Positions 24,543 through 37,080 are shown, counted from the first letter of the stretch. The stretch is 64,000 nt of DNA from Pinus tabuliformis (GCA_031772625.1 CM062814.1:819028757-819092756), one strand, 5' to 3'. Numbers and translations: made by a program. The notes: generated by a model from the sequence alone, not told the origin.

Positions 24543-24749
24543 AAAAGACCTATTTTTTTACTTTAAATATTATAATGTATGAAATGTAAATAATTATTTT
24601 CTAAATTTAACAATTTTTGACACTTTAAATTTTCTAGTGTTTTAAATGTGGATATTTTTTTTAAATGTTACATTTTTTTACACTTTAAAATTTTTTATGT
24701 CAATTTTTTTTACAATAAAAATAATAATAATAATAATAAATAAATAAAA

Positions 24750-26170
24750 ATATTATCTCGTAAACCATAAAAAAATTGGAAAAAAAAAACTATAAAATTA
24801 AGTAACTAAAAATAGACAAATTTAAAAAAGTATTAACAAAAAACTACCCAAAAGAAAATAGAAAATTAAAAACAAACTAGATTAAAAACCAATAAAAATC
24901 TTAAAAACTATTAAAATCAAGATTAAAAAACAAAAAACACAAACAAACAAACCTAAAAAAACCAAAATATACTCACATTATTTAAAAAAAAGGTTAAAAC
25001 ATTTTAAATTTCAATATATATATGATTTTTAAAAAATAAAAAACATTTGAAATTTTAAAAAACACATACTTACGATTAAAACTTTAAAATACATATATGC
25101 ACGTAGCTCCGCCGCCTAGGATCGCGCCCCCAAGGGCAGCTAGGCAGTGGCTATCTGATTTAGAGAATCGGATATCCACCCCCACGAGAAGCCACGCAGT
25201 GGCTATCTGATTCCAAGAATCAGACAGTCACTCCCTGGCCGCACCCCCACGGGCAGCCAGGCAATGGCTATCCAATTCTCGGAATCAGATAACCACCGTC
25301 CGGCCACTTGTGGGGGTGGTTATCCGATTCTCGGAATCGGATAGCCACCAAATCAGATAGCCACCGCCCGGCCACCCGTGGGGGTGCCTATCTGATTTTC
25401 GGAATCAGATAGCCACTGCAAGGCCGCTCGTGGGGGTGGATATCTGATTCTCATAATCGGATTGCAGTGAATCGAATAGCCACTGCAGGGCCGCTCGTGG
25501 GAGTGGCTATCCGATTCCAAATCGGATCGCCACTCAAGGGCCGCCCGTGGGAGTGGCTATCCGATTCTGGGAATCGAATAGCCACCACCCAGCCGCTCAT
25601 GAGGGTGGCTATCCGATTCTTGGAGTCGGATAGCCACCACCCAGCCACTAGTGGAGACTCCGTCGCGGTCAGGCAGTGACCGATAAAATTATTATTTTTA
25701 AATAAAAAATAAATTTTATTAAATATATTAATTGTATTTTAAAAAGAATAAAAATAAATTTTAAATGTTTTTTTAAATTTTATATATATTTGTAAAATAT
25801 ATTCTTTTAAAATATTTTAAATGTTATTTTAAAAAAAATCAAAAATATATTTAGCTTTTTTTAATTTTAAATGTTTTTTTATTTTTTATTTTTTTATTTT
25901 AAATAAAAAAAATATATTGGTTTTTTTTTAATTGTTTTGTTGTTTTTTTTTTTAATTTCAGCCTATTTTTGTTTTTTTGGGTTTTTTAAAATGTTTTTAA
26001 TGTTAATTTGAGTAGTTTTCAATTTATTTTCTTTTAATCTAGTTTGTTTTTAATTTTTAATTTTTAGTTTTTGTTAATTCTTTTTAAAAATTTCTTGTTT
26101 TTACTTACTTAATTTTATAGTTTTTTTTTTACTTTTTTTTTTCCAAATTTTTTTTATAGTTTACGAGATT
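24750..26170. mobile_element. Foldback-like element: AT-rich inverted arms around a GC-rich hairpin array
   Basis: The left arm (24,750-25,090) and right arm (25,690-26,170) are long imperfect reverse complements. For example, ATCTCGTAAACCATAAAAAA at 24,751 mirrors TTTTTTATAGTTTACGAGAT near 26,150, and AAAACAAACTAGATTAAAA mirrors TTTTAATCTAGTTTGTTTTT. Between them is a GC-rich block of hairpins (25,105-25,680). There is no transposase. Long inverted arms with a repetitive middle are the layout of foldback DNA transposons. No target duplication was found, so limits are approximate and a non-transposon palindrome is possible. Confidence 0.65.
25105..25680. repeat. Array of about nine GC-rich hairpin units
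   Basis: Each unit of about 55-62 bp holds a near-perfect hairpin of the type GGCTATCCGATTC / GAATCGGATAGCC, followed by a linker like CGGCCGCTCGTGGGGGTGG. Units left of about 25,290 carry the linker in reverse orientation, so the array itself is an inverted repeat. Open frames across it on both strands (MAGWWLSD..., MNRIATAG...) are translations of the repeat, not genes. Confidence 0.85.
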
Positions 26171-26479
26171 TTAAAAAATGTTATTTTTTCTTTAAACATG
26201 TTTTTCTTATTATTTATTTCTTTATATTTTGTTAATTTTTTAATTCTCATCTTTATAAATTCTTAATTTTTTAATTCTTATCTTTTATAGGTTAATTTTT
26301 ATTTTTATTTTAACATTTTTATGATTGAATTTTTTTTATGGTTTGTTTTTAATATATTTTTATTTAAGTTTTGCTATCTTTTTAACTTCTTTTTTTTCAT
26401 TGTTTTAAATTTTTTTTTTGCTTTCATTATTCTTTTGAAATTTTAATGTTTTTTGGAGTCATGATAAAATCTTTTACAC

Positions 26480-26845
26480 CATTATTTCAAAACATTGAAA
26501 ATTTACCCTAGAAAATAAATAAATAAATAATAAAAATAAAAATAAATAAATAAAATTATTCCAACATCAACACTTTTCGTTTTGAAGGTGTTTTTTTGCA
26601 CAATTTTTGCACATAAAAATTCGGTTTTACTGGCATTTTTTTAAAATGTTAAAAATTGACCTTAAAAAAAAAGTCGTCGTTCCAGTATCAATACTTTTCA
26701 TTTTCAAGGTGTTTTTTGCATAATTTTTGCACAAAAAATAGTTTTCACTGCCATTTTTAAAACATGTTCAAAATTGACCCTAAAAAATAAAACCATCGTT
26801 CCAGTATACACACTTTTCATTTTTAACACTGTTTTTCATATTTTT
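26480..26845. repeat. Tandem repeat, period about 118-120 bp
   Basis: Units start TTCCARYATCAAYACTTTTC, pass through AAGGTGTTTTTTGCA and TTTTTGCACA, and end AAAATTGACCCTAAAAAATA. Two full units (about 26,567 and 26,682) are followed by a partial one (about 26,799) and preceded by a partial one. A related single copy lies at 5,620-5,690. Confidence 0.8.
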
Positions 26846-28599
26846 TCAAGTATTTTTGCCAAAGTTCATGTTTTGAGTTTATAGTTCCCGTTTCAAAGTT
26901 TACATTGTTTACAAAAAATCCCACTCATTTTAACATACATTTTAGTATCTTTGTTATCATTATCAAATCATATATATACCATAGCCACAAACCCAATGAG
27001 ATGTGTTACCCCCTCAAAACACTTCTCCCACTTCCTCTTATATTAAAATGTCCACTTTTAATGACACATTCTTTCCCATCCTTCCATAGATGCAACCTAC
27101 CCCCTGGTCAACTAAGTTAAGTGATAATAAGTTCCATTGCACTTTAGGTTGCGTTCAATCCAATGTAGACGAGATGGCACACTAACGCACACTAAAATAC
27201 ATCAAAATGTATATAGTTTCCACATTGTTATTGTCCCCATGGAAAATATCATTAATAATTGGTATCCTAATGTAAACATGTGCTTATGGTACCCCAAATA
27301 AACTAGGTATATTGTGCTCCAAATTGAGCTAGGTGCACAATTTTTAAGAAAAAAAGCTTCGGAAGTTTGTTTGAAGTTAGAACCTTATCTATTTTTAAAA
27401 CTCTCTTTCAAGAATGTAGACATGTATTGATTGTTCTTTTGATTAAAATATAGGAGTAAAAAAGTGATAATATCAAATAGTCCATTCTTTTGCTTCTTCA
27501 TTTTACATCATTCCAAGTTTACCAAGTTCTCCCTTGCCATTTGTAGTAAGTTCAACTTTTTTTTATATTTTTTTTATGCTTTAATTGAATTTGTGCTAAT
27601 TTTTCATGTGCATTTGAATAAATTTCACATTGAATTTTGTAGAATCATAATTCAAGAATAATAAAGGGAGAATAGGGACATAGTATCTTTCTTCCTCTAA
27701 TTATAATCTTTTTCTTTTACCACCTATTTATGTTATGTATATTTTCTTTAATTAAACTTTTTAAAATTCCAAACTTATGTGAAGACAATTTTACTATAAT
27801 TTGGGCTTGACCATTATGGACATGAAATATTTTTTATGTAAGCCTTTGTGCCATTTAAGTATAATATAGGAAATGTGGTTCACAAGTTAGAAGAATATTG
27901 AGTATAATTTTGCTTCAATGGAATTTATATCATATTGTCATTTTTATTAGCAATTTATGGACATATTGAATGCAATTTTTTCCTTCTTGAATACATAGTT
28001 ACATTTTATCTTTGGGAACAAAAATTGTGGTTGGTTGCCAATGCATGACTTTGATTAATCATTTAAAAGTATTGTGAGTAAAATAAAAACAAACTTAATT
28101 TGGATATTAACTATTATCGTAAACATGATATCCTTAAAAAATAATATTATTGAACATTCCAAACTAATATTCTAGATTCCAACCTAATGAGTCTCATGAT
28201 TAAACACTCTTGATGGTTTTGTAGTAAAAGTCAAAATGTTTGTCACTTCACATTTCACAAACTATTTATTAGTATTAGTGGAATCCCCCAAAACCTAAGA
28301 GTTCCTCTGCAAGGTTCATCCACAAAGGGTGAGTCAGGGCTCAAGATCAGGCCAAAAGGTGTAGTTGATGGAAAACATGTGAATATTTTTTTGTACATGC
28401 TATGAGTGGATCACATTATCTTGTCGTTGAAAATATTCACTATAACAATAAATTATAATTCAAAACCATTAGACATTAATTATGGAACAAATCTATTGCT
28501 CCCACAAGTGTTCATCAATTCCAATAAATGAATGTGGAGTGTTTTCTGTAAATGTGATTTAGTGGTTCAGATTTTCGTTTCAATTAAAAATTTGTTTTG
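26846..28599. other. AT-rich DNA, no gene recognised
   Basis: Open frames at 26,905-27,120 and 27,464-27,661 have low-complexity, Phe/Ile-rich translations typical of AT-rich non-coding DNA. Confidence 0.45.
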
Positions 28600-29578
28600 C
28601 ATTGGAGTTGAAGTTCATTGTTTCTAATGATATTTTTTTGTATATGTGATTCAATGATGCTACACTTATTTCAGCTCAAATTCATAATGTGCTAGGTTTG
28701 GTTTTCCATGTTGAATTGAAGTTTCATATGGTCATGCAACATTTTATAGGGAAAACTCTAAATATCACTTTAACAAAATATATACAACTAAATGTACTAA
28801 CCCCAAGTTTTTTATTATAGAAATACGGATTATGGGTCCACCACGCTTCTACGATAACACTATAATTTTTTCATGGAACCTTGAATTTTAGTCAACCTAG
28901 AAGTATTGAGAATGTTTTCCTCCCATATATGAATTGCTCAACATACATGAAAAATATTCCTTACTCTTTCAATTCATTCATGTTTATATTGTACTAGCAT
29001 CAATCACACCAAAAAATCACTAACAACTTGACTTTACAAAAGGTGTTCAAATTTATCATACTTACATTGCAAATAAATAAAAATTAGGGTTTTGCATATC
29101 ATCTGGCCTAGACAACAACATGATTGAAAACATTGGCTATGAAAAAAATGTTAACTAATAAGTAATATAATTCAACCATGGTTCCATGTCGAATAACAAC
29201 CAACATTCTTAGTTGATATCCAACTATAGTTTATAGTTAGTTTCCTTCATGCACAATTTCTACCCTATATATTTTAAATGAAACATTTCCTCAAATATCT
29301 TTTATTTATCTTATGCTCCATTGTCTTTATTTTTGTAAAACATTTAAGTACACTTTGATTTCATAAATGAAAACCTTTATTCTATCTCAGAAAAAATAAA
29401 TAAATAAATATAAAATTAAATATAATAATAATAATAAAATTGTACATGTAAATATATCATCAGTTCACATTCATTATGTGTCCTACTGATTACATCATTG
29501 TTTAATGATAAATCTTTTGCAAACTACACATGATTTATTTTCATGCGTTCAAGGATGGTCTTTATAATTGACTCTAAT

Positions 29579-29830
29579 TTATTCAAATGAGTTCCATGTA
29601 CACACTAGAACTTCGATGGAGAAGATAGGTTTCAACAACCCTTCTATGTTTATCAATTCCATGTCATGTCCTTTGTTTTCTCTAATGAGGAACATACCCT
29701 TTTCCTCTAGTAAACCAAAGCATTTCTTATTATCCGTCTTGGCCACCTCTCTAATATCATCAATAGTGTGAGAGTGAAGGGGAACTCCTACATGAGTTCT
29801 CATACGTAGATTCAAAAAATATTTCACCAC
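29579..29830 (-). pseudogene. TPT1: tRNA 2'-phosphotransferase (TPT1/KptA) fragment, left arm
   Basis: The 83-codon minus-strand frame contains HSHTIDDIREVAKTDNKKCF, then GLLEEKGMFLIRENKGHDME, then GLLKPIFSIEVLVCTWNSFE. These match the first half of the Tpt1/KptA domain: the VDDIREVVxxDNKQRF block, the IRxNxGH motif and the LLKPI...PVCxHGT region. The family removes the 2'-phosphate left at tRNA splice junctions using NAD+. Only this internal part is present: there is no complete N-terminus and no C-terminal half. It is in one open frame without introns, but is a partial copy inside an inverted repeat, so a functional protein is unlikely. The identification is strong; whether it came from a neighbouring intact locus is unknown. 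Confidence 0.8.
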
Positions 29831-30240
29831 TAATTATCATTCGCTTCAAATGTTCAAATTCAATCTAATAGTTCTATTCCTCAAAATATATGGCGGACAT
29901 CAAAAGAGTGCATCAAATCAATTACTTTCCTATTTGATATTTCTACCCCTATACTTTCTTAATATGAAATTTAATATATGAAAATCATCAGTGCTATAAT
30001 TGTTAGAATAATGTTAACTATTATAGAATAGTGTCGAGGAAATATTAGAAACTATTATTCAATAAACAATAAGTGATATTCCAAGGGCCAAACCTTTGAT
30101 GAGCTTCTTATATTGAGGATGAAAAGGGGAATACATATCTCAAATAGGAAAATTGATCAATTTAACACTCTTAGTTGATGTCTATCATATACTTTGATGA
30201 ATAGAAACATAGAATTGAATTTGAGATTTTGAAGTAATGA

Positions 30241-30445
30241 TAGATGGTGGTGAAATATTTTTTGAATCTAAATATGAGAGCTCATGTAGGGTTCCCATTC
30301 ACCCTCACACTGTTGATGATATTAGAGAGGTAGTAAAGAGGGATAATAAGTAATGCTTTGGTTTACGAGAATGAAATAACATGCTCTTGATTAGAGAAAA
30401 CAAAGGACATGACATAGATTTGATAGACTAAAAAAATTGTTGAAA
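30241..30445 (+). pseudogene. TPT1: tRNA 2'-phosphotransferase (TPT1/KptA) fragment, right arm
   Basis: The plus strand reads VVKYFLNLNMRAHVGFPF, then (one base out of frame) VDDIREVVKRDNK, a stop, CFGLRE, another stop, and MLLIRENKGHDIDLID with a third stop. It is the reverse-oriented mate of the fragment at 29,579-29,830 and is more damaged. Differences between the arms are spread through coding and flanking DNA alike, as expected for neutral decay after duplication. Confidence 0.8.
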
Positions 30446-31479
30446 CTTATCTTGTCTACTAAAGAATTTTTAGTGTGTACACATTGAACCCGTTTGAAGA
30501 TCCCAAAATCATTGAATAAGAAAAGCCTCAATTGCATGAAAATGAATCATGTTTACTTTGCAAGAAGTTTACCAATAGAGAATGGTGTATTTAGTGGGAT
30601 ACACAATGAATAAGAAGTCGTAACAATAACATTTGGATTTACAATTTAATGATTTACAAAATGGAATGATGATTTTCCTCAATGAAACAAGGTGATTTTG
30701 ACATGTGGGTTTAATGGTGTTGTATTACCTAAATATTTTACAAAGATAGAGATAGTTGAGCATAAGATAAATAAAAGATATTAAAGGAAGTGTTTCATTT
30801 AAAATATTTAGGGCTATGAATTGTGGATGAAAGAAACCAACTACAAATTGTAGTTGGATATTAATAGAGGATTATTAGCTGTTGTTTGGCATGGGACCAT
30901 TGTTGAATTATATTAATCATATCTAACATTTTTTTCATATCCATTGTTTTCAAATATGTTTGTTGCATAGATTTAATGATACATGAGGCCGTGATTTTTT
31001 GCTTTGCAATACAAGTATGAAAAATTTGGACAACTTGGTAAACATTAGAAGGTATTTGAGTTTCTAGTGCAATTTATGTGATTGATAGTACGAACACAAA
31101 GAAATTGAAAGACTAAAGAATATTTTTCATGTATTGTAATAAATTTATATGCAGGGTGTTGCAATATCTCAAGATTTGTATGCTAATTGAAATTTGAGAT
31201 GCCATGGAAAATTAAAGTGGAAAAACAAAATCATGATGGACCCATAACCCATTGGTTCCAAAGTAAAAATTTGTTATGGTACGTTTACTACTTGTGTATA
31301 CTTTGTTTAAGTGATATTTATAGTTTTATCTATATAATGTTGCATGATTATATGCAAATTTAGCTTAAACATGATAGGCTGATTCCAACACATAATGAAT
31401 TTAAGTGGTAAGAAGTCTCTAAACCCTCGAATCTTATATTTAAAAAACATACCATTGAACATAATAAAATTATACTCCA

Positions 31480-31689
31480 TATTGTCAAATTTCAACTAAA
31501 ACAAAAATATGTACCATTAAATCCCTCTCCAATGCCTCCCAAGGCCACATAATCAAATAATGTCTATGATGCTTATTCCTTTTCAAAAAAAGAGGAAAAA
31601 AAAATCTAAGACCAAATTGTTCATAAAAATAACAAAGTCATGACTCATTAAAAATATATTTCAAATTATTGGAAGGTTACTTTACACTT
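31480..31689. other. Junction between inverted repeat and LINE
   Basis: No feature recognised. The LINE 5' end probably lies here or slightly to the right. Confidence 0.3.
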
Positions 31690-32084
31690 CAAGTCTCTCC
31701 TGAAACCTTAGAAATATAGTTTTGGATCCAACTATGGTTGTGGCCATAAGAGGGAGAAGCCTTCATCCCCGTCCTCTTGTGCTCCTTCCCCCAAAATTGA
31801 TGTTTTCCAAGCTTTGGTGTCTTCTCTAGGAAAATCGGCTAAAAGTTTGCCTTCACAATTCATTAAGACATTGGACGAAATACCATAAGACTTGTGCATT
31901 CCACAACCTCTCACAATATGGAATTGATGTTGGTAGATAAGATATTAATTGATCAGTTAACCAAGATCTGGTTGTATCTACTAGTAATGGCCATATGGAT
32001 GGATAAAAGTTGGAGACCATTGATCAAAGCACAAGTTTTTCATTTGTTCTTTGGTTTGGGCTATATGCTTTTATCTTTGAAGAA

Positions 32085-32310
32085 ATGAATATCATAATTT
32101 AATTTTCAAAACTATCCCTTATTTTGTGATCTCTAGGGATGTATCTTAACACATGGACCTTGGACCTTAATCTAGAGAATGGCTTTCTCTCAACAATTCC
32201 AGTTTGGGTTCATTTGTTGCATACATTGTTGCATGTTTGGAATGAGGAAATAGTTGTGTATCAAAAACACCTTGGAAAAGTATATCAATGATTCTTAAGC
32301 ACATGATATT
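32085..32310 (+). pseudogene. LINE ORF1 fragment (DUF4283-like)
   Basis: An open stretch reads NTWTLDLNLENGF, then LSTIPVWVHLLHTLLHVWNE, then HLGKVY. This matches the DUF4283 signature of plant LINE ORF1 proteins (WTPxFxP...IPVWVRLPxLPxxxW...IGxxLGxxI). ORF1 binds the LINE RNA. Flanking sequence is broken by stops. Upstream (31,690-31,915) is a Ser/Pro-rich segment (REKPSSPSSCAPSP) that could be its N-terminal part. Confidence 0.65.
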
Positions 32311-33479
32311 TCTTATGCCTATAGTTGTGTTGAATTATATTTGGACAAGGGTTTGTTATAACTAGGTCAACTAATCCTGGATAATTGGACGCACATCCAA
32401 CCAATGGATTATGAGCAACTCACATCCATCTAGTGGATTATGAGAAAATTTTATTTAAGTGTAAGGTGTTCCACAAACATGGACATTTTGTGGAAAAAAA
32501 AGTTCCTAAAATGGCCTCACTAGATCAAGGATCTTTTGAAAAGGATCAATAGTGGTAACAAAAGAAAAAAAAAAAGTGTACCATGAATGAACAAACATGT
32601 TCTTCCCAACCTCAACCATCGGGCCCTCTATTAGAGATAAATAATAGTAATAGCATACCTTGGGAGCCAAGGAAAAGTACTAGAGAATAATCCTTCTAAG
32701 AACAAGTATGAAATTTTGTCTCAAATATAAGATGTTGCAATCATAAAAACTCTAGATGATTCAACCATAGTCACTGAAAAACCTTTAGAAAAACCCATTT
32801 TGGAAGGAAATATTGAAATATTACCTTCGTTAGAAAACAATATATCTAATCATGAAGATGAGATTAATCATTCACCTTCAAATGTTGTATAATTCCTCTA
32901 GGGTGCCATCCTTCCTATAATAAGGTGTGGAAGATGTGAGATCTAATGAATAAACAAAAAGGGAAATAGTTGAAGGCTATCCAAATCAAAAGGTTTAGTG
33001 GAATTTTCACAAAGAGAAAAGAGAAGAGATAAATGATAAAGAGAAGATCTGGATATCTAAGATACACTATAAAGTATTTTTGGTAACAACGCTAGAATCA
33101 CAAGGAATCAGAGTGGAGAAAACCTTGTAAGGTTAGGGATTAATTTTTGGGCTATATCTTTTTTATTTAACCCTTTGAAGATGCATGATTCATTCTTTGA
33201 ACTTATCTATAGAACTTGGAGCATGTAGGTAGTGGCTCTCATAAACATAATTGAGAACAAAAAATTAATGAAATAAACACTACTTTAAAGGAGTAATCTA
33301 AGTTTGGCTTCTAATCTCTTATCACGAGTTAAACAACCTAAAGAAGAAAATGGTTCTCATTTAGGAAATACAAGAGAATCAAAAAATAGCTATGGATTTT
33401 ATTACAAATGAAAAGGAAATTTGAAAAAAAAAAAAAAAAACTTTAAGCAGAGAAAGAGAAGTGGAGGCTAAAATCTAGA

Positions 33480-34800
33480 AGGTTGTATTTATATGTAGGC
33501 GACAAGAACAATCATTGCTTTCACAGAAAAGTGAGAGAAATTATTTGGAGAAATGATGGTGAGGAAATAATGATAGAAAATGGTGGGACCCTAAGATCCT
33601 TTGACAAAATTAAAGAGGCAATATTTCAAAATTTTGAAGAAATACAAAAAAAGATGGAGCTAATAGGTAGGATACAAACAACTAGTTGGATGAAATCCCC
33701 TCTCTAGTAAGTCCAGAGGACAATCTTAGATTAGATTTGGATATCTTTGAAGAGGAGGCTTGGGAAGAAATTAAATCGTTGGCGCCTCATAAATCCCCTA
33801 TACCAAATGGGTATTCAATACACTTTTACAAGCAATATTGGAATATTGTTGAATCAACTGATCTTAATTTGAATGGTTCAATATGTCGAATGATCCTCTA
33901 AAATGGGAACAGGAAAAAATTATACCTTTCTAGATTTAATTCCTAAGTAGGTATATCTTTATTCTTTCACAAAGTTTTAGCCAATATCATTATGCAATGC
34001 TTCTTATAAAATCATGACTAAAATAATTGTTAATTGGTTGATGAATCTACTGTCCAAAATAATATTAGTAAACCAAGGTGGTTAATGGGGAAAAGTAAAA
34101 TTATAGAGAACATACTTTTTTCATAGAAGGTAATACATTCAATAAAAACAAGAGGAAAAAAGAAATTATCGTAAAGAATAGCATATTAAATGCATTCAAT
34201 CAAGTAAGACACAACTTCCTTTTTTAAATGCTTATAAAAATTGGATTCAATTCTAGCTTTATCTTTTGGATTGCCACATGTATAAATAACCCTTGGATTT
34301 ATCCTTTAGTAAATGGAAGGTAAACATTTTTTTTCACCCCTCATTTCTATTATTATGTCTGAATCCATGAGAAGGAAATTCGAGATTGAAAGGATAATGG
34401 GAATTATACCAGGGATCAAATTGGTCAAAGGAGTTGAAAGTATCAATCACTCATAATGTGTTGATGCTACCCTTTTGATAGGAAGTTCCTCTTCTATAAT
34501 TGCATCATGGTTTAATGAATTTCTATATCTCTCTATTAGGGCCTCTAGATGATTTATCAACATCACTAAGAGTTAATTGTAAACTTGAAATGTAAGTAGA
34601 TTCATGCTTATTGCTATGTCTAGAATCATCCTTTGTTCTTCCCAAGATGACTCATTTAAATATCTAGGAGTACTAATTTGTTTGCAATATTCCTCTTCAA
34701 CTTCGTTGAAACAAATTATAATAAATATAAAATCCAAATTTAGTCAATGGGGGGTGCATTAGTTCAATCCATCTGGTCAACTCATTCTTGTCAAATTTAT
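33480..34800 (+). pseudogene. LINE reverse transcriptase (broken)
   Basis: The first part (33,483-33,707) reads LYLYVGDKNNHCFHRKVREI, matching the W(L)xxGDxNTKFFH block before plant LINE RTs. An overlapping frame (33,686-33,901) has EEIKSLAPHKSPIPNGYSIH, matching the SPGPDG(F/Y) block. At about 34,195-34,320 come FKMLIKIGFNSSFIFWIATC and NPWIYPLVNGR. At 34,456-34,485 the FADDT catalytic box reads CVDATLLIG, so a catalytic aspartate is changed. The enzyme primes reverse transcription from nicked target DNA. Frameshifts and stops separate these pieces. Confidence 0.8.
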
Positions 34801-36075
34801 CCATTATTCTCCACCCATTATTTAGTATTTAACCCTACTTTCCGTAACAAGTGTTGAGCAATACATTGCATAAGAACTCAGAAGATTTCTTTGGAAATGT
34901 GGAAAATTAAAACAAAAAATATATCACTTAGTTAATTGCACAATAGTTATAGCTCATAAAATCCACATATGATTAGAACCCCTCTAATGAACCTTGCAAT
35001 GGAAACCAAGTATTTATGGAGGCTTATCACAAGAAAGAAATATTGTTGTAAGAATTTTATTAATGAAAAAAAATATTTGGAGGTGATAGGAAAAAGTGTA
35101 TAGATAATACTCCCCTTGTAAGAGGTGCTCCGCTAATTTAGAATCTCATTTGAGTAGCCATTCCACTAGTAAAAAAATAGTTGACTTGGATACCAAACAA
35201 TGGACAAAGCATCATGATATGGAAAGATAGTATTATGGGGAAGCAAACATTATTTAATGTTCAAGGAATTCTATCCCTTAAAAAATGGTTGGATAAGTAA
35301 GGGAAAATGACTCTTTTTGACATTTTATCTTGGTTTAGATCAATCAGGTTTTGGAAGGATGGGATCTTAGGGAAATGCCTCCAAATTTCTCTACCAAGTA
35401 ACTTTATATGGCCGTATTTGAAGGGAAGCACACTAAGGGATCTATTTGAAGTTGATTTTAGGGGATGTGAAACAAAGTATTGTTCAATAAAATAGAGATA
35501 TGAATATTAATATTTATAATCCTCAATTCCTCTTAATTTAGGGATGTGGAGAAAAATTGGCACCAAGACAGTCTCCCAAAAATTGACATATTCTGTTGGA
35601 CCCTTACACATGGAAATAATCTAAGAGTTGAAAATTTGAGAAAGAGAATAATTCATAGCTCCTCGCAAACTATAAATCTTCCATTTATTTATAGAATGTG
35701 ACTATGCATCTAGGGTTTGGTAATATGTTGTTAATAGGATCAACAATAGATGTAAATGGCCTTCCTCCTAGAAATACCTATTCAATAATTGACATATTTT
35801 CTATTCCAACTCCTTTAAAGATAATCCTCTCTTTAAGAAAGTCTGATGAGCCCTTCTAAAATATGTGTGTTGGAAGATCTCACTTGCCAAAATCAAACAA
35901 CTTTTCAAAATTAACAAGCATCTCCTAAGATAGTAGTTGCCAAAGAAAAATCTCTACTAGCCTGTAGAGGAATTTGGCTCTTGGTGCCCTAGGACTTGGA
36001 TTGAGAGGAAATGATATGGAATAATCAATTTAATCTTAAACATTCAACTATCATTAAATCAAGATCCATATGTGA
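34801..36075 (+). pseudogene. LINE region between RT and RNase H (broken)
   Basis: Weak similarity to the post-RT part of plant LINE ORF2. The frame at 35,307-35,495 (62 codons) is the longest remnant, and 35,640-35,760 has the spacing of the zf-RVT zinc-finger-like region. Several stops. It ends at the LTR-element insertion point. Confidence 0.55.
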
Positions 36076-36080
36076 CCAAT

Positions 36081-36375
36081 TGTTATGAACAACGTTCATA
36101 CTACGCAGTAATCTTAAGAACACTTGGTACACGAAGACATCCATTGAGGATAAGAAACATATATTGAATAATGCATATAAGAATTGAGATGATATATTTT
36201 CATTACAAATGAGGGTCCCATATATATAGCTAGGTGGGTACCCTTTCATGATCGGTCATATCCATAGAGACATGCCTCATCAATACTAGTTAGTCGTTTT
36301 TCATTATTATTATTATTATTATTATTAGTTTTATATATATATATTATTTGTAACATTGCCTTCCTCTTCATAAAG
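36081..36375 (-). repeat. Family N LTR (minus orientation) and purine tract
   Basis: The 275-bp LTR (36,081-36,355) starts TGTTATGAAC and ends TTTGTAACA in plus reading. On the minus strand it is preceded by AAGAGGAAGGCAA (within 36,356-36,375), the same purine tract that precedes the plus LTR at 41,256. This fixes it as a 3' LTR in minus orientation. It includes a TATATATAG box near 36,231 and an (ATT)n run near 36,302-36,327. Confidence 0.85.
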
Positions 36376-36735
36376 ATTTGTCCTCAAGGTTTTATTGTTG
36401 ACAAGGTGTATCATCTGTTTCTTTGTCTTGTAATATATTCACATCTTTACGAATTCTTGGGTTTGTAATATTCATTGATACAAGATCATAGGATTCCTTG
36501 AGTGATAAATAAAATTGTCGAACTAAGAAGGGATTTGACCATCCTAAATCAATCTTTTACGGAATCTAGCAGTTACTAAAAACTTGAGATGGAATTTTAT
36601 CACAAGACTGAATTGTGATGACATCGAAATTTTTTGGAATATAAGTCATTTGTTTCTGGTCTGAATGATATGGATCTATAGACTGGTTGAGATGTCTTCT
36701 TTATGGTTTGGGTGTCAATATGGCGTTATTTTGAT

Positions 36736-37080
36736 CTAACTTATCATGGGTGTGGAACTTTCTTGATTTACTTGAAATAATGATGATGTTGAGTTGGTTA
36801 TAGAACATTCACTTGGAATTTTCACCATCTGAAGTGTAACATCTGAATATTTTTTTACTTCAACTAGCTTGTCTTCTCCTTGATTTTTGGTATACATTGG
36901 ATTGGTATTCATTCCTCTCACTTCACCTTGAATTTCTACATTTGAATATTTCGACACTTCCTTCTTAATAAGTTGTTGTACCTTGTTTTCCAACGACTTC
37001 TTGTCCTTCTTAAGCTTCTCAATTTGCTTTAGTAAATATTCACTATGGTCTTTAAGCTAAGAAAATTATTCATTTTTAAG
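36736..37080 (-). CDS. Family N coiled-coil ORF fragment (left copy)
   Basis: The minus-strand frame at 36,736-36,993 (85 codons) begins MENKVQQLIKKEVSKYSNVE and is clearly related to the plus-strand frame at 40,469-40,711. Upstream coding similarity continues to about 37,072, where the Cassandra-like element is inserted. The Lys/Glu/Leu-rich heptads predict a coiled coil. No enzyme or capsid domain is seen. Its role in a non-autonomous element is unknown. Confidence 0.55.

Larger units (their letters stand above)
28600..31480. repeat. Large inverted repeat carrying TPT1 fragments
   Basis: The left arm (about 28,600-29,836) and right arm (about 30,236-31,480) are reverse complements with a spacer of about 400 bp. 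Matching landmarks from centre outward are the TPT1-like segment, GTACACACTA (29,595 and 30,477), ACATGATTTATTTTCATGC (29,527 and 30,540), TATTTTAAATGAAACA (29,270 and 30,800), CATGAAAAATATTC (28,947 and 31,115) and ATTATGGGTCCA (28,828 and 31,238). Divergence by eye is about 20-25%. Similarity extends well beyond the coding fragment, so this is a duplication of genomic DNA and not of a processed transcript. Confidence 0.88.

Noticed and set aside
25451-25679. Open frames of 65 and 70 codons on opposite strands
   Set aside because: Both translate the GC-rich hairpin array; the symmetry comes from the palindromes.
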